From NCBI GenBank assembly GCA_015057635.1, contig SVEB01000103.1, positions 1-64,000 on the forward strand: a DNA stretch of 64,000 bases, in the 5' to 3' direction. Shown here in pieces: positions 1-9,966 of the stretch (the first letter of the stretch is position 1; the number at the start of each line of letters is the position of its first letter). A model generated the notes under the pieces. The model was not told where the DNA came from. It made no database searches and saw only the letters and a list, made by a program, of their open reading frames with translations. The translations under genes were made by a program, and so were the position numbers. Source of the stretch: Lachnospiraceae bacterium. Its GTDB lineage: Bacteria; Bacillota; Clostridia; Lachnospirales; Lachnospiraceae.

Positions 1-1
1 C

Positions 2-433
2 GGAATTCTGACAGCTTTTGTGCTGATTTATATAAACCGTCAGTATATGGATTCACTGAATACACTGCATGGATTTTTTATGGTGGCGGTATATGATTTC
101 TTATTTTTTAGTCTTTGTGGCATGTTGCTGTATCTGTTCCCGAATATGGGAAGATTTCAGTTAAAGAGAATGGAGCTATTGAAGCTTGCCTTATATATGG
201 AATTCCGCTATCTGCCGATAACCGTGGCTTTATTTGGAGGTTTGGTGGCAGCAGTGGCATTAACTTTGATTTTGCCGGTTCCGTTCACGCTGATTATTCC
301 AGGAGCCTGGTGCTATCTTTCCACTTACCTGGTGGAACGTGTGCTTCTAAAGCATACGCCGGTTCCGGAAAAGGGAGAGGAAGCATGGTTTGATCAGCAG
401 CAAGAAAACATGAATAAAGGAGAAAAAGTATGA
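2..433 (+). CDS. YesL/DUF624-type membrane protein, 5' end outside window
   Basis: The reading frame is open from base 2, so the first residues lie upstream and the GTG at 20 is probably internal. About 143 residues are visible. They hold hydrophobic segments around the window start, a second pair near YDFLFFSLCGMLLYLF and a third near VALFGGLVAAVALTLILP, with the FRYLPIT segment typical of the YesL (DUF624) family. YesL-like proteins sit beside sugar ABC importers in Firmicutes and have no proven biochemical role. The gene ends in a 4-base ATGA overlap with the next gene, so the two are translationally coupled. Family assignment is from the C-terminal pattern only. Confidence 0.7.
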   Translation, partial: GILTAFVLIYINRQYMDSLNTLHGFFMVAVYDFLFFSLCGMLLYLFPNMGRFQLKRMELLKLALYMEFRYLPITVALFGGLVAAVALTLILPVPFTLIIPGAWCYLSTYLVERVLLKHTPVPEKGEEAWFDQQQENMNKGEKV

Positions 434-3384
434 GACGCAGTCAGTTTATGAAAAAAGCAACAGCATGTCTTCTGGTCTCGGCAATGCTTGTCCCAATTAG
501 GTTAGATACGATGACGGTAAGTGCGAAAACAGATCTCTCCCTTGATGACTATGAAGAGATTGTCGGAACTTATTCCATTGATGAATCGATGGAAGGTTAT
601 GAAGAGTACTTAAGTCATACAGATGGGGCAAGACCGGCGGATACGTATACGTGTGAAGCCAAAGATTATGTGCGTTTCACGGACGAGGATGGAAATGAGA
701 ATTCTACGCCGGAAGCGTATACCGATTATGAAGGAGTGGACGGAGTATCGGTGCTTACCGAAGAGAGCGGTTTGATCGAGTATGAAGTTACGGTTGAAAA
801 CGCAGGACTTTATGAACTTTCGCTGGAGTATTATCCGGTAGAAGGCAAGAACACGGAAATTCAGAGAAGTTTTTTGGTTGACGGGAAGCTGCCATATGAG
901 GAACTCGCCCTGGTGGAGTTTTCAAGAATATGGAGCAATGAGATTACCGACTATGCCACATCGGCAGACGGTATCCGGACTCTTAAATGGGAGACGGATA
1001 ACCAGGGAAATGATTTAAAACCATCTTTAGCAGAGAATCCTGCATGGATTACGTCTTATGTGTATGACAGCAATGGCTACATTCCAGACAGGCTTTCCAT
1101 TTATCTAACAGCAGGAACACATACGATTACAATTCTATCTATCAAAGAGCCAATGTTACTTCGAAGGCTTATATTAAGCAATTCAGAAGAAGTACAGGAT
1201 TATCAGACCGTAACGGCCAAGTGGGATAAGAATGGGGCAGTTAGCACAAGCGGACATTTAATTCGTCTTGAAGCAGAGAATGCAGACAGAACCTCATCCC
1301 AGATGCTGTATCCGGTACAGGATAAATCCTCTCCGGCAGTATATCCATCTAGTGCAAAAGAATTAAAGAATAATACAATCGGCGGCAATTCCTGGCGATT
1401 GGTCGGTCAGTGGATCGAATGGGATTTTGAAGTCCCAGAAAGCGGTTACTATGATATCGCTATGTTTGCCAAACAGAATTTCTCAAAAGGTCTGTTTGTA
1501 TCCCGAAAGATTGAGATTGATGGGAAAGTCCCATTTAAGGAAATGAATGCGTTCGGGTTTGATTACCGGCAGAACTGGAAGTTGATCACTCTTTCCGGTG
1601 ATGATGACGTGCCATATAAGATTTATCTGACGAAAGGGCAGCATACACTCCGGATGCAGGCAGTGCTTGGTGAATTCGCAGGCATTATAGCCGATGTAAA
1701 GGAAGCGGTCACACAGCTAAATGCCATTTATCGAAGTGTGATCCGTATTACCGGTGTATCACCGGATACGTATCGTGATTATCAGATTGAGGCAAGTCTT
1801 CCAGAATTAAAGAATCAGTTAGGCGATGCAAGAGAACTGTTACAGGGAGCAATTGACAAGCTTAAGTCAGTGGCAGGAAATGGTTCTGAAAAACTGACCG
1901 TGCTTATTACGATGCGGGATCAGTTAGATGAACTGATTAAAGATGAAGAACGATTCACGAAGGTAATCGGCTCCTTTAAGATCAATGTTCGTGCATGCGG
2001 TACCTGGCTTACACAGGTAATCAGCCAGCCATTACAGTTAGATACGATCTATATCTATTCTCCGGATGTCACGGTAAAAGTAGCACATGATACAGTATGG
2101 GCAAAGATCGGTTTTGAGATTAAGAAGCTGTTTTATTCCTTTATTGTAAATTATAATCAGATCGGCAATGTATCGGAGGAAGCCAATACCGATACATTAA
2201 CGCTTTGGGTAGGTACCGGGCGTGATCAGGCGAATGTTATTAAAGCGCTGATTGATGAACATTTCACCAATGAGACGGGTATTGCGGTAAACGTTATGTT
2301 AGTGGATATGAATACCCTTTTACAGGCAACACTCGCAGGGCAGGGGCCGGATGTGGCAATACAGGTCGCAAACGATATGCCGATGAATTACGGGCTGCGT
2401 AATGCTGTAGCAGATTTAGGTCAGTTTGACGATCTTCCGGATATATTGAAACGATTTAATGCAAGCGCCATGGAGGCATTTACCTTTAACGGTTCGACCT
2501 ATGCGCTTCCGGAAACACAGACATTCCCGATGTTATTCTACCGTAAGGATATCTTAAAAGAGCTTAATATGTCCGTGCCGACTACATGGGATGAAGTGAA
2601 AGTCGCAATGGCAGTGTTAAGCAAGAACCAGATGGAGATTGGCATGCTGCCGAGTGAGCAGGTATTTGCAATGTTTTTATATCAGAATGGCGGCCAGTAC
2701 TATAATGAGGATGCTACAAAGTCGGCACTTGACAGTGAAGAAGCAGTCAATGCATTTAAGGAATACTGTGAGTACTATACCGATTACAAGCTGGATAAAG
2801 AAACAAGCGTGGAAGAACGGTTCCGTACCGGTGAATGTCCGTTGATCATTGCAGATTATACGGTTTATAACAACTTACAGGTTTCGGCTCCGGATATTAA
2901 AGGGATGTGGGGGTTTGCACCGGTTCCGGGAGTGAAAACAGAAGACGGTATGATGGATAATTCTGTCGGAAGTACCGGACTTGGATGCGTAATCATGGAG
3001 GATTCCAAATTAAAAGATCAGGGATGGGAATTCTTAAAATGGTGGACTTCTGCCCAGACTCAGACGCTTTACGGTAGAGAGATGGAAAGTTTAATGGGAG
3101 CAGCAGCCAGAGTGGCAACCGCCAATATGGAAGCATTTGCAAATCTTCCATGGCCGGTAGCAGATTATGAAGCACTCCTTAAACAGTTCTCATCTGTGAG
3201 AGGAATTCCACAGGTACCGGGCGGGTATTTCTCCTGGCGAAATGTAAACAATGCGTTCTATAAAGTAACGACCGATACGGATACTGCAACACCAAGGGAA
3301 TCGCTGCAGGATAAGGTTATTTACGTCAATGACGAGATCACATACAAACGGGAGGAATTCAAACTTCCAGTTGCAAAAGAGTAG
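430..3384 (+). CDS. Giant extracellular solute-binding protein with N-terminal carbohydrate-binding-like modules
   Basis: A 984-residue secreted protein, about twice the usual length of an ABC sugar-binding protein. Residues 1-32 look like a Sec signal without an obvious lipobox. Two beta-sandwich-like modules follow, about 60-260 and 270-420; the second has the pattern GQWIEWDFEVPESGYYDI seen in CBM6/CBM35-like domains. A mostly helical linker covers about 420-575. The C-terminal part (about 580-950) is a family 1 solute-binding domain (DTLTLWVGTGRDQ, LLQATLAGQGPDVAIQVA, LPETQTFPMLFYRKD). It is followed at once by two MalF/MalG-type permeases, so it is the likely receptor of that importer. 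The added modules suggest that it also holds polymer or cell-wall glycan. Substrate is inferred as a mannan-derived oligosaccharide from the locus. Confidence 0.85.
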   Translation: MRRSQFMKKATACLLVSAMLVPIRLDTMTVSAKTDLSLDDYEEIVGTYSIDESMEGYEEYLSHTDGARPADTYTCEAKDYVRFTDEDGNENSTPEAYTDYEGVDGVSVLTEESGLIEYEVTVENAGLYELSLEYYPVEGKNTEIQRSFLVDGKLPYEELALVEFSRIWSNEITDYATSADGIRTLKWETDNQGNDLKPSLAENPAWITSYVYDSNGYIPDRLSIYLTAGTHTITILSIKEPMLLRRLILSNSEEVQDYQTVTAKWDKNGAVSTSGHLIRLEAENADRTSSQMLYPVQDKSSPAVYPSSAKELKNNTIGGNSWRLVGQWIEWDFEVPESGYYDIAMFAKQNFSKGLFVSRKIEIDGKVPFKEMNAFGFDYRQNWKLITLSGDDDVPYKIYLTKGQHTLRMQAVLGEFAGIIADVKEAVTQLNAIYRSVIRITGVSPDTYRDYQIEASLPELKNQLGDARELLQGAIDKLKSVAGNGSEKLTVLITMRDQLDELIKDEERFTKVIGSFKINVRACGTWLTQVISQPLQLDTIYIYSPDVTVKVAHDTVWAKIGFEIKKLFYSFIVNYNQIGNVSEEANTDTLTLWVGTGRDQANVIKALIDEHFTNETGIAVNVMLVDMNTLLQATLAGQGPDVAIQVANDMPMNYGLRNAVADLGQFDDLPDILKRFNASAMEAFTFNGSTYALPETQTFPMLFYRKDILKELNMSVPTTWDEVKVAMAVLSKNQMEIGMLPSEQVFAMFLYQNGGQYYNEDATKSALDSEEAVNAFKEYCEYYTDYKLDKETSVEERFRTGECPLIIADYTVYNNLQVSAPDIKGMWGFAPVPGVKTEDGMMDNSVGSTGLGCVIMEDSKLKDQGWEFLKWWTSAQTQTLYGREMESLMGAAARVATANMEAFANLPWPVADYEALLKQFSSVRGIPQVPGGYFSWRNVNNAFYKVTTDTDTATPRESLQDKVIYVNDEITYKREEFKLPVAKE

Positions 3385-3401
3385 GACAGGGGGGATAGAA
3401 C

Positions 3402-4364
3402 ATGCAGTCGGAAGCAGTCTTGGAACAAAAACAAGAAAAAAATGATGAGATTCTAAAGAAAGTAAAGAAGCAGTCAACGTTATGGAAACAGATAAAACGA
3501 AACCGGGCCTCCTATTTTATGATGGCACCTTATTTTATCCTGTTCTTCTTCTTTACCGTAATGCCGGTGCTTATTTCAATCGGACTTAGTTTTACCTACT
3601 TTAATATGTTAGAGGCACCAACTTTTGTCGGATGGAAGAATTATACGAAGCTTTTGCTGGAAGATGATATATTCTTAATCGCACTGAAGAACACCTTTTT
3701 ATTCGCAGTCATTACCGGTCCGGTTAGCTATTTTCTATGTCTTTTGTTTGCCTGGATCATCAATGAGTTTAAAGGGAAGGTAAGAGCGTTCTTAACCTTG
3801 ATTTTCTATGCACCATCTATCTGTGGTAATGCTTATCTGATTTGGACTCTGATCTTAACCGGTGATAGAAATGGTTACTTAAACGGTATTTTATTAAAGT
3901 TCAACCTGATCAATGAGGCAAGGCTTTGGATGAAGACTGAAAAATATGTGCTTCCAATCTTAATCATCGTTCAGTTATGGTTAAGCCTTGGAACCGGTTT
4001 CCTTTCCTTTATCGCCGGTCTTCAGACGGTAGATAAGTCCTTATATGAGGCAGCTGCAATGGATGGTGTTAAGAACAGATGGCAGGAATTATGGCATGTC
4101 ACCCTTCCTGCTATGAAGCCACAGCTTATGTTCGGTGCCGTTATGCAGATCACGCAGTCATTTGCCATTGCCGATGTATCGATTCAGTTAGCTGGAAATC
4201 CAAGTGTCAACTATGCAGGTGCGACCGTCGTCACTCACCTTCTTGACTACGGTACTACCAGATTTGAAATGGGTTATGCCTCCGCGATTGCGACGGTACT
4301 GTTTTTAATGATGGTAGGCTCAAATAAGTTTGTACAAAAAATACTAAGAAGGGTGGGCGAGTAA
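3402..4364 (+). CDS. Sugar ABC transporter permease (MalF/UgpA type)
   Basis: A 320-residue polytopic membrane protein with six predicted membrane segments, starting at about residue 38 (YFMMAPYFILFFFFTVMP). The EAA loop that docks the ATPase is present (YEAAAMDGVKNRWQELWHVT, about residues 218-237), followed by the conserved LP. It is the first permease of the importer whose binding protein lies 17 bases upstream, and it is followed after one base by its partner. A ribosome site (GGGGG) precedes the ATG. No ATP-binding subunit is encoded in the window, so a shared MsmK/UgpC-type ATPase from elsewhere is expected. Confidence 0.9.
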   Translation: MQSEAVLEQKQEKNDEILKKVKKQSTLWKQIKRNRASYFMMAPYFILFFFFTVMPVLISIGLSFTYFNMLEAPTFVGWKNYTKLLLEDDIFLIALKNTFLFAVITGPVSYFLCLLFAWIINEFKGKVRAFLTLIFYAPSICGNAYLIWTLILTGDRNGYLNGILLKFNLINEARLWMKTEKYVLPILIIVQLWLSLGTGFLSFIAGLQTVDKSLYEAAAMDGVKNRWQELWHVTLPAMKPQLMFGAVMQITQSFAIADVSIQLAGNPSVNYAGATVVTHLLDYGTTRFEMGYASAIATVLFLMMVGSNKFVQKILRRVGE

Positions 4365-4365
4365 G

Positions 4366-5259
4366 TTGCATAAAACGAATACGCGAGTGGTGCCCAAACG
4401 GCACTGGTTTAGAAGAGAAAAACAGCTGAATCGATCGGCTGCCGGCAATGGAATCCTATTTGTTTTAATGTTTATCTGCGGAATATTTATGGTGACGCCG
4501 CTTGTTATGATCGCAAATAATGCAGTGAAGCCATTAGATGAGATCTTTCAGTATCCGCCAAAGATATTTGTGCGAAACCCTACTTTTGAAAATTTCACCG
4601 ATTTGTTCGTTATTATGAATGATTCCTGGGTTCCATTTTCCAGGTACATCTTAAATACGATCATCATTACCGGGTTTGGGACAGTAGGGCATGTAATCGT
4701 GGCTTCCTTAGCTGCTTATCCATTAGCAAAACACAATTTCCCGGGAAAGAATATCCTGTTTAAAATGGTTGTTCTTTCTATGATGTTCTCCTGGACCGTT
4801 ACGCAGATCCCAAACTATATGATCATATCCTGGCTGCATTTAAATAATACCTATCTTGCACTGATTTTACCGGCATGGCAGTTTGGTATGGGACTTTATC
4901 TGATGAAGCAGTTTATGGAGCAGATTCCGGATTCTATCTTAGAGTCCGCAAGACTCGATGGTGCAGGGGAGTTTAAGACATTCATGACAATGGTAATGCC
5001 AAATGTAAAGCCTGCATGGCTGACACTTGCAATCTTTCAGTTCCAGCAGATGTGGGGCAACACCGGTAATATGTTCCTTAGAAGCGAGCAGTTAAAGCCT
5101 TTGCAGTATGCGATGCAGCAGATTACAGCAGGCGGGGCAGCAAGAGCCGGTGCGAGTGCAGCAGTTATGTTCATTATAGCTGCTATTCCCATTACATTTT
5201 TCCTTGTTTGTCAGAGCAATATCTTAGAGACGATGACAACATCCGGAATGAAAGATTAG
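4366..5259 (+). CDS. Sugar ABC transporter permease (MalG type)
   Basis: A 297-residue membrane protein with six membrane segments and the EAA loop LESARLDGAGEFKTFMTMVM (about residues 190-209). It pairs with the preceding permease to form the translocation channel. The start is a TTG one base after the previous stop, with a G-rich ribosome site (AAGGGTGGGCG) inside the end of the upstream gene; no ATG further in gives a full first membrane segment. The following gene begins 11 bases after the stop. Confidence 0.88.
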   Translation: MHKTNTRVVPKRHWFRREKQLNRSAAGNGILFVLMFICGIFMVTPLVMIANNAVKPLDEIFQYPPKIFVRNPTFENFTDLFVIMNDSWVPFSRYILNTIIITGFGTVGHVIVASLAAYPLAKHNFPGKNILFKMVVLSMMFSWTVTQIPNYMIISWLHLNNTYLALILPAWQFGMGLYLMKQFMEQIPDSILESARLDGAGEFKTFMTMVMPNVKPAWLTLAIFQFQQMWGNTGNMFLRSEQLKPLQYAMQQITAGGAARAGASAAVMFIIAAIPITFFLVCQSNILETMTTSGMKD

Positions 5260-5270
5260 GAGGGGCAGCG

Positions 5271-6734
5271 ATGAATTCAAAGAAAACTACTTTTTTGGTG
5301 CTGTGTATTCTTACTCTGCTCTTTACATCGTTTATGGGAGAAAGATATGCATATGCGGCATCGATTCCATATGACAGTTACATATACGATTATCGAGGAT
5401 ATATCGTAAGAACGCCGGCACCGTATGTACCTAAGAAGAATATATCGGGTATCAGCCTTGGAGTCGGCAAGTTTACAAACCCGCAGGATATGTGCGTGGC
5501 ACCGGATGGCAAGATTTATGTGGCCGATACCGGAAATAACCGGATCGTAGTGTTAAGCGAAGATGCATTAAACGTGGTAAAGGAGATTAAAGGTTTTACA
5601 AGGGACGGAAAGGAAGAGACATTCAAACAGCCATATGGGGTATGCGTATCCCAAAGCAATGTGCTTTATGTGGCCGATACCGAAAATAAGCGGATCATCG
5701 CTCTTGATGAGAATGGAGAGTTTGTGAAATGCATCGAGAACCCAACTTCCGATGTGTTAGAGGAAGGCTTTGTATTCACTCCGCTAAAAGTGACCGTTGA
5801 TTATGCAGACAGAGTGTACTGCATCGCGAAAGGTGTATTTGAAGGAATTATGGTTTTCGAGGAAAATGGGCAGTTCTCCAGTTTCTTTGGGACAATCAAT
5901 GTAGAGATCAGCACGTGGGAGAAGTTCTGGAGATGGCTATCCACGAAAGAAGAACGATCGAGACAGACCCTTTATATTCCGACGGAGTTTACCGGAGTCG
6001 ATGTGGATGATGATGGATTTATCTATGCATCGAATATTGATACGACTGGGGTACAGGCAGCAAGAAGACTAAATCCAAGAGGCCAGGATGTCATTAAGAA
6101 AGGAACCGAGAAGAACGTAGGCGGTGATTTAGTAACAGGCGGAGCCTCTACATATAGCGGTCCATCCTATATTGTAGATATCGTATATCGGAATGACGGC
6201 ATTTATTCCATTTTGGATTCAAAACGTGGCAGGATTTTCACCTATGACCATGAAGGAAATATGCTTTATATTTTCGGCGGACTTGGTTCGCAAGCAGGGA
6301 CCTTCACAAGCCCGGTTGCAATTGAGGAATCCGGAGACAGGATTTTTGTATTAGACGCCACAAGAGCAGAGATTCTTACATTTGAGGCAACTGAATATGG
6401 AAGTTTGATCAATGAGGCAGTAAGACTAAGGTACAGCGGGGATGAGAGCCAGGCAGTCGGTGTATGGGAAAAGGTACTTGATTTTAATGAGAACTTCGAG
6501 CTTGCCAATGTGGGAATCGGGAAAGCTTATCTGACAGCCGGAGATAACAAGAGTGCAATGAAGTATTTAAAGCTAGGCATGAGCAGGGATTATTATTCTA
6601 TCGCCTTTAAGCGATACCGCAATGAAATCCTAAAAGATAATCTGGGATATATCTTAACCGGCATTGTGGTGCTCATTGCAGCATTGAAGATAGGATCAAT
6701 CGTAAAAAGACGGAAAGGAGGCGTTAAGGAGTGA
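5271..6734 (+). CDS. Membrane-anchored extracellular NHL-repeat/TPR protein
   Basis: 487 residues from the ATG at 5271, which has a clear GGAGGGG site; an upstream TTG at 5208 would overlap the permease by 52 bases and is unlikely. A signal peptide (1-29, ending near YAYAAS) is followed by NHL repeats (about 55-360; DMCVAPDGKIYVADTGNNRI, GVCVSQSNVLYVADTENKRI) expected to form an extracellular beta-propeller. A short TPR-like helical stretch (about 375-440) comes next, then a membrane helix (about 455-475) and a basic tail. It lies between two permease pairs and overlaps the next gene by 4 bases. NHL propellers bind proteins or glycans. A scaffold or sensor role at the importer is an inference. 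Confidence 0.8.
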   Translation: MNSKKTTFLVLCILTLLFTSFMGERYAYAASIPYDSYIYDYRGYIVRTPAPYVPKKNISGISLGVGKFTNPQDMCVAPDGKIYVADTGNNRIVVLSEDALNVVKEIKGFTRDGKEETFKQPYGVCVSQSNVLYVADTENKRIIALDENGEFVKCIENPTSDVLEEGFVFTPLKVTVDYADRVYCIAKGVFEGIMVFEENGQFSSFFGTINVEISTWEKFWRWLSTKEERSRQTLYIPTEFTGVDVDDDGFIYASNIDTTGVQAARRLNPRGQDVIKKGTEKNVGGDLVTGGASTYSGPSYIVDIVYRNDGIYSILDSKRGRIFTYDHEGNMLYIFGGLGSQAGTFTSPVAIEESGDRIFVLDATRAEILTFEATEYGSLINEAVRLRYSGDESQAVGVWEKVLDFNENFELANVGIGKAYLTAGDNKSAMKYLKLGMSRDYYSIAFKRYRNEILKDNLGYILTGIVVLIAALKIGSIVKRRKGGVKE

Positions 6735-7363
6735 ACAAGTATTTTTCAAAAGAAAAGTTATTATATCCATTCTACGTATTAACGCATCCGGCGGACGGCT
6801 TTTATGAAATCAGGCACCGGGACAGAGGAAGTGTTCCGATTTCCTTGATTTTGACCGCATTGTTCAGCGTCAGTTATTCGATTAACCGGATGATGGCAAG
6901 CTTTGTGGTGAATGACATTGATCCAAGAGAGGTGGATTCCTTCCATGACTTAGAAGGCGTATTCTTACTGTTCTTCTTGTTCTGCATCGGCAATTGGTCA
7001 ATCACCTGCCTGATGGAAGGGGAAGGAAGATTTAAAGATATTGTGATCGTATTAGGGTATTCCCTTCTTCCGATGGTTTTAACCTATGTGCCGGCAACGA
7101 TCATTTCACAGTTTATTGCGGCGAATGAGGAGGCATTTTATAGTTTGATTCTTTTTATCGGGACGGCATGGTCGGTAGTGTTAGCCCTTATCGGAATTAT
7201 GACGATACATAATTACTCCTCGCTAAAGACGCTGGTGACATTGATTCTTACGGTCGCTGCGATGTTAATCATCGTGTTTATCGTGATGATGCTGCAGGAC
7301 CTTGTGATACAGGTATATAGTTTCTTCCGCAGTATTTATATGGAACTGATGTTTAGAACATAA
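6731..7363 (+). CDS. YIP1-family integral membrane protein
   Basis: A 210-residue protein with about five hydrophobic segments and the N-terminal pattern YPFYVLTHPADGFYEIRHRD followed by membrane helices, typical of bacterial YIP1 (PF04893) proteins found in carbohydrate-transport clusters. It starts with GTG in a GTGA overlap with the upstream NHL gene and has an AGGAGG site 9 bases upstream, so it is translationally coupled. No catalytic residues are apparent. A role as membrane partner of the neighbouring NHL and DUF5696 proteins is inferred from gene order only. Confidence 0.75.
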   Translation: MNKYFSKEKLLYPFYVLTHPADGFYEIRHRDRGSVPISLILTALFSVSYSINRMMASFVVNDIDPREVDSFHDLEGVFLLFFLFCIGNWSITCLMEGEGRFKDIVIVLGYSLLPMVLTYVPATIISQFIAANEEAFYSLILFIGTAWSVVLALIGIMTIHNYSSLKTLVTLILTVAAMLIIVFIVMMLQDLVIQVYSFFRSIYMELMFRT

Positions 7364-7383
7364 AAGGATGGGGGCGATTTAAG

Positions 7384-9966
7384 ATGAGCATATTAAAAAA
7401 GATTTGCATTACGCTTCTTTCCATTGTCCTGGTTGTTCTTTTAGGTAAGGGCGGTTATTACCTGATTCATTATGTTTGGTATGACGATTATAAAGAAGCG
7501 ATCAATAAGGAATATGAATACGAGGAAGGAACTAAGTTTGAGCCGATTAAAGAAGATCATGCAGATGTAGAGGGCATGGTGCTTGCAGCAGAGAGTGACA
7601 GTTTAAAGTTATACACCAATTTAAAGACGGCCGAAGTAGCTATTTATGATAAGCGGAATGGGCAGATCAGTTATTCCAATCCACCGGATGCAGATAATGA
7701 TGGGGTTGCAAGCGCGGTCAATAAGTCTACTTTAAAATCACAGATCTCTCTTATTTATTATAATACATCAAAGACAGCAGGCAGTTATAATTCCTATGAT
7801 TATTCGGTAAGTTTAGGACAGTTTACCTGTGAGAAGATCGAAAATGGTCTCAGGTATGTGTATACGATCGGTGATCTGTCAAGTGCAACAGGCATTGTGC
7901 CTACTTACATCTCGGCAGAAAGGTTATACTCCTTTACCGATAAGTTAGATGAAAAAGAATCCAAGTATATTACGACAAAGTATATGGAATCGGATGTAAA
8001 GGAAGGATTTTTACAGTTAAATGATGCAAGTAAGAAAGGTGCAGCTACCTTAAGAAAGTTAAATAAGTATTTAGAGGAAGCCGGATATACGATGGAAGAT
8101 TATGAGGCAGATATGGAAGCATCCGGCGTGGAAGGAGCAGTTCCAATCTCATTTGAGGTTCCGCTTGAGTACCGATTAGAGGATGACGGGCTGGTTGTGA
8201 ATGTGCCGACAAAGGAGATTAAAGAAAATGGTGGCGGATTAATCAGCTGGCTTCAGGTATTGAATTATTTCGGAGCAGCATCTGAGACAGAACAAGGATA
8301 TATGGTTGTTCCAAATGGAAGCGGATCTTTGATCTATTTTAATAATGGAAAGACCACAGCAGCAGACTATTCTCAGTATATGTATGATATGGATCCGGCG
8401 AATATGGATGCTATTAAAATTGAGAATACCGAGCAGCCAAGAATGCCGGTATTCGGGATTGCAAGAGAAAACAGCGGAATATTTGCTGTGGTAGAAAAAG
8501 GGGAATCCTTCTTAAATTTAAATGCCTGTGTTGCGGGAAAGATCACCTCTTACAATAACGTATATCCATCATTTTTATTACGAACCTTTAACCGTCTTGT
8601 TATGTCAGGATCAACAGGAAGTGAGAATTCCATACCAGTATTTGAACCGAATCTTTATGATGTGGATCTGACAATTCGCTACAGCTTCTTAACGGATGAG
8701 TACAAAGGGTATTCGGGCATGGCATCCTATTACCGGGAGAAGTTGATAAAAGAAGGTGCTCTTACAAAACAGAAAAAGACAGGAGATATCCCATTCTATA
8801 TGGATTTATTAGGGGGAGTGAAGAGGACGGCGTTCTTCTTAGGAAAACAGTATCTTCAGGTTTACCCAATGACAACATTCAAAGAGGCAGAAAAAATTAC
8901 GGACTCTTTGGCAGAAGACGGAATCCACAATCTTGTAGTCAATTATCAGGGATGGTTTAACGGCGGATATTATCATGATGTGGCAGATAAGATTAAGGTT
9001 GTAAGCAAGCTGGGGTCCAAATCCGATTTAGAAGCATTGACAAAGAAAGTAGAAGACCTTGGCGGAAAGTTATATGGAGATGTGGCATTCCAGGAAGTAT
9101 CCTTTATCTCAAAGCGCTTTGACTATATGAAAGAGACTGCAAGATATTACGGGACCGGTCAGCTGATTGTGTTTGGACAGGTAAGTCCTGCTACTTTAAC
9201 CGCAACGCATTCTCTTGGTTACCAAGAAACCTTATACGATCTGATTTCACCAAAGTTTTTACCGCGCTATGTAGAAAAGTTCTCCAATAAGATTAAAAAG
9301 TATGATATCACCGGCATTTCTCTTCGGGATTTAGGAGATGTGCTTCAGTCAGATAAGAAGAAGACGGAATTCATTGATAGGGAAGCTGCCAAACAGGTTG
9401 TAGAAGCACAGTATCAGACACTTAAGGATACGGGAAAAGATATTATGACAAGCGGCGGCAATGCATATTCCTTAGCTTACACGGATGACCTGATCAATAT
9501 TCCGACATCCTACAATCCATTCTTTATTGTGGACGAAGAAATCCCATTCTATGAGATGGTGATTCATGGATGCATCGATTATGCAGGAAAAGCACTTAAC
9601 TTAAGCAGCACGTATGATGAGACAGATGTAGTGCTCCGTATGATTGAATACGGTGCAGCACCTCATTTCACATTCAGCTATGAGGAATCTTCCGAATTAA
9701 AATATACCGGTTTAAATATGGATTACAGTACCACATTCTCAGCATGGGAAGACATTGCAAAATCCGTTTATGGAAAGGTAAATGAAGCTCTTTCTTATGT
9801 ATCGGGAGCCCAGATGGTGGGGCATGAGATTTTAGCAGAAGGAGTAAAGAAAGTAACGTACAGCAATGGCGTTGTGATCTATATCAATACGACAGAGCAG
9901 GACTATTTAGATGAATCAGGCACAGTAAGTGCAAGAAGCTATCGATTGGAGGAGATAGAAAAATGA
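7384..9966 (+). CDS. DUF5696-type membrane-anchored surface protein, possible glycoside-hydrolase fold
   Basis: An 860-residue protein with an N-terminal membrane anchor (about 7-27), then a beta-rich region (about 60-450) and a C-terminal alpha/beta region (about 470-830). The latter contains alternating strand and helix motifs such as GIHNLVVNYQGWFNGGYYHD, GGKLYGDVAF and ITGISLRDLGD, suggestive of a TIM barrel. I recognise the overall layout as DUF5696, for which I know no proven activity. It overlaps the next permease gene by 4 bases (ATGA). The position between a glycan receptor and permeases makes a surface glycan-processing role plausible. The fold statement is inference from local pattern. 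Confidence 0.65.
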   Translation: MSILKKICITLLSIVLVVLLGKGGYYLIHYVWYDDYKEAINKEYEYEEGTKFEPIKEDHADVEGMVLAAESDSLKLYTNLKTAEVAIYDKRNGQISYSNPPDADNDGVASAVNKSTLKSQISLIYYNTSKTAGSYNSYDYSVSLGQFTCEKIENGLRYVYTIGDLSSATGIVPTYISAERLYSFTDKLDEKESKYITTKYMESDVKEGFLQLNDASKKGAATLRKLNKYLEEAGYTMEDYEADMEASGVEGAVPISFEVPLEYRLEDDGLVVNVPTKEIKENGGGLISWLQVLNYFGAASETEQGYMVVPNGSGSLIYFNNGKTTAADYSQYMYDMDPANMDAIKIENTEQPRMPVFGIARENSGIFAVVEKGESFLNLNACVAGKITSYNNVYPSFLLRTFNRLVMSGSTGSENSIPVFEPNLYDVDLTIRYSFLTDEYKGYSGMASYYREKLIKEGALTKQKKTGDIPFYMDLLGGVKRTAFFLGKQYLQVYPMTTFKEAEKITDSLAEDGIHNLVVNYQGWFNGGYYHDVADKIKVVSKLGSKSDLEALTKKVEDLGGKLYGDVAFQEVSFISKRFDYMKETARYYGTGQLIVFGQVSPATLTATHSLGYQETLYDLISPKFLPRYVEKFSNKIKKYDITGISLRDLGDVLQSDKKKTEFIDREAAKQVVEAQYQTLKDTGKDIMTSGGNAYSLAYTDDLINIPTSYNPFFIVDEEIPFYEMVIHGCIDYAGKALNLSSTYDETDVVLRMIEYGAAPHFTFSYEESSELKYTGLNMDYSTTFSAWEDIAKSVYGKVNEALSYVSGAQMVGHEILAEGVKKVTYSNGVVIYINTTEQDYLDESGTVSARSYRLEEIEK

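Noticed and set aside
5208..5270. Longer NHL-protein start at a TTG
   Set aside because: It would overlap the permease by 52 bases and place a charged segment before the signal peptide; the ATG at 5271 has a GGAGGGG site.
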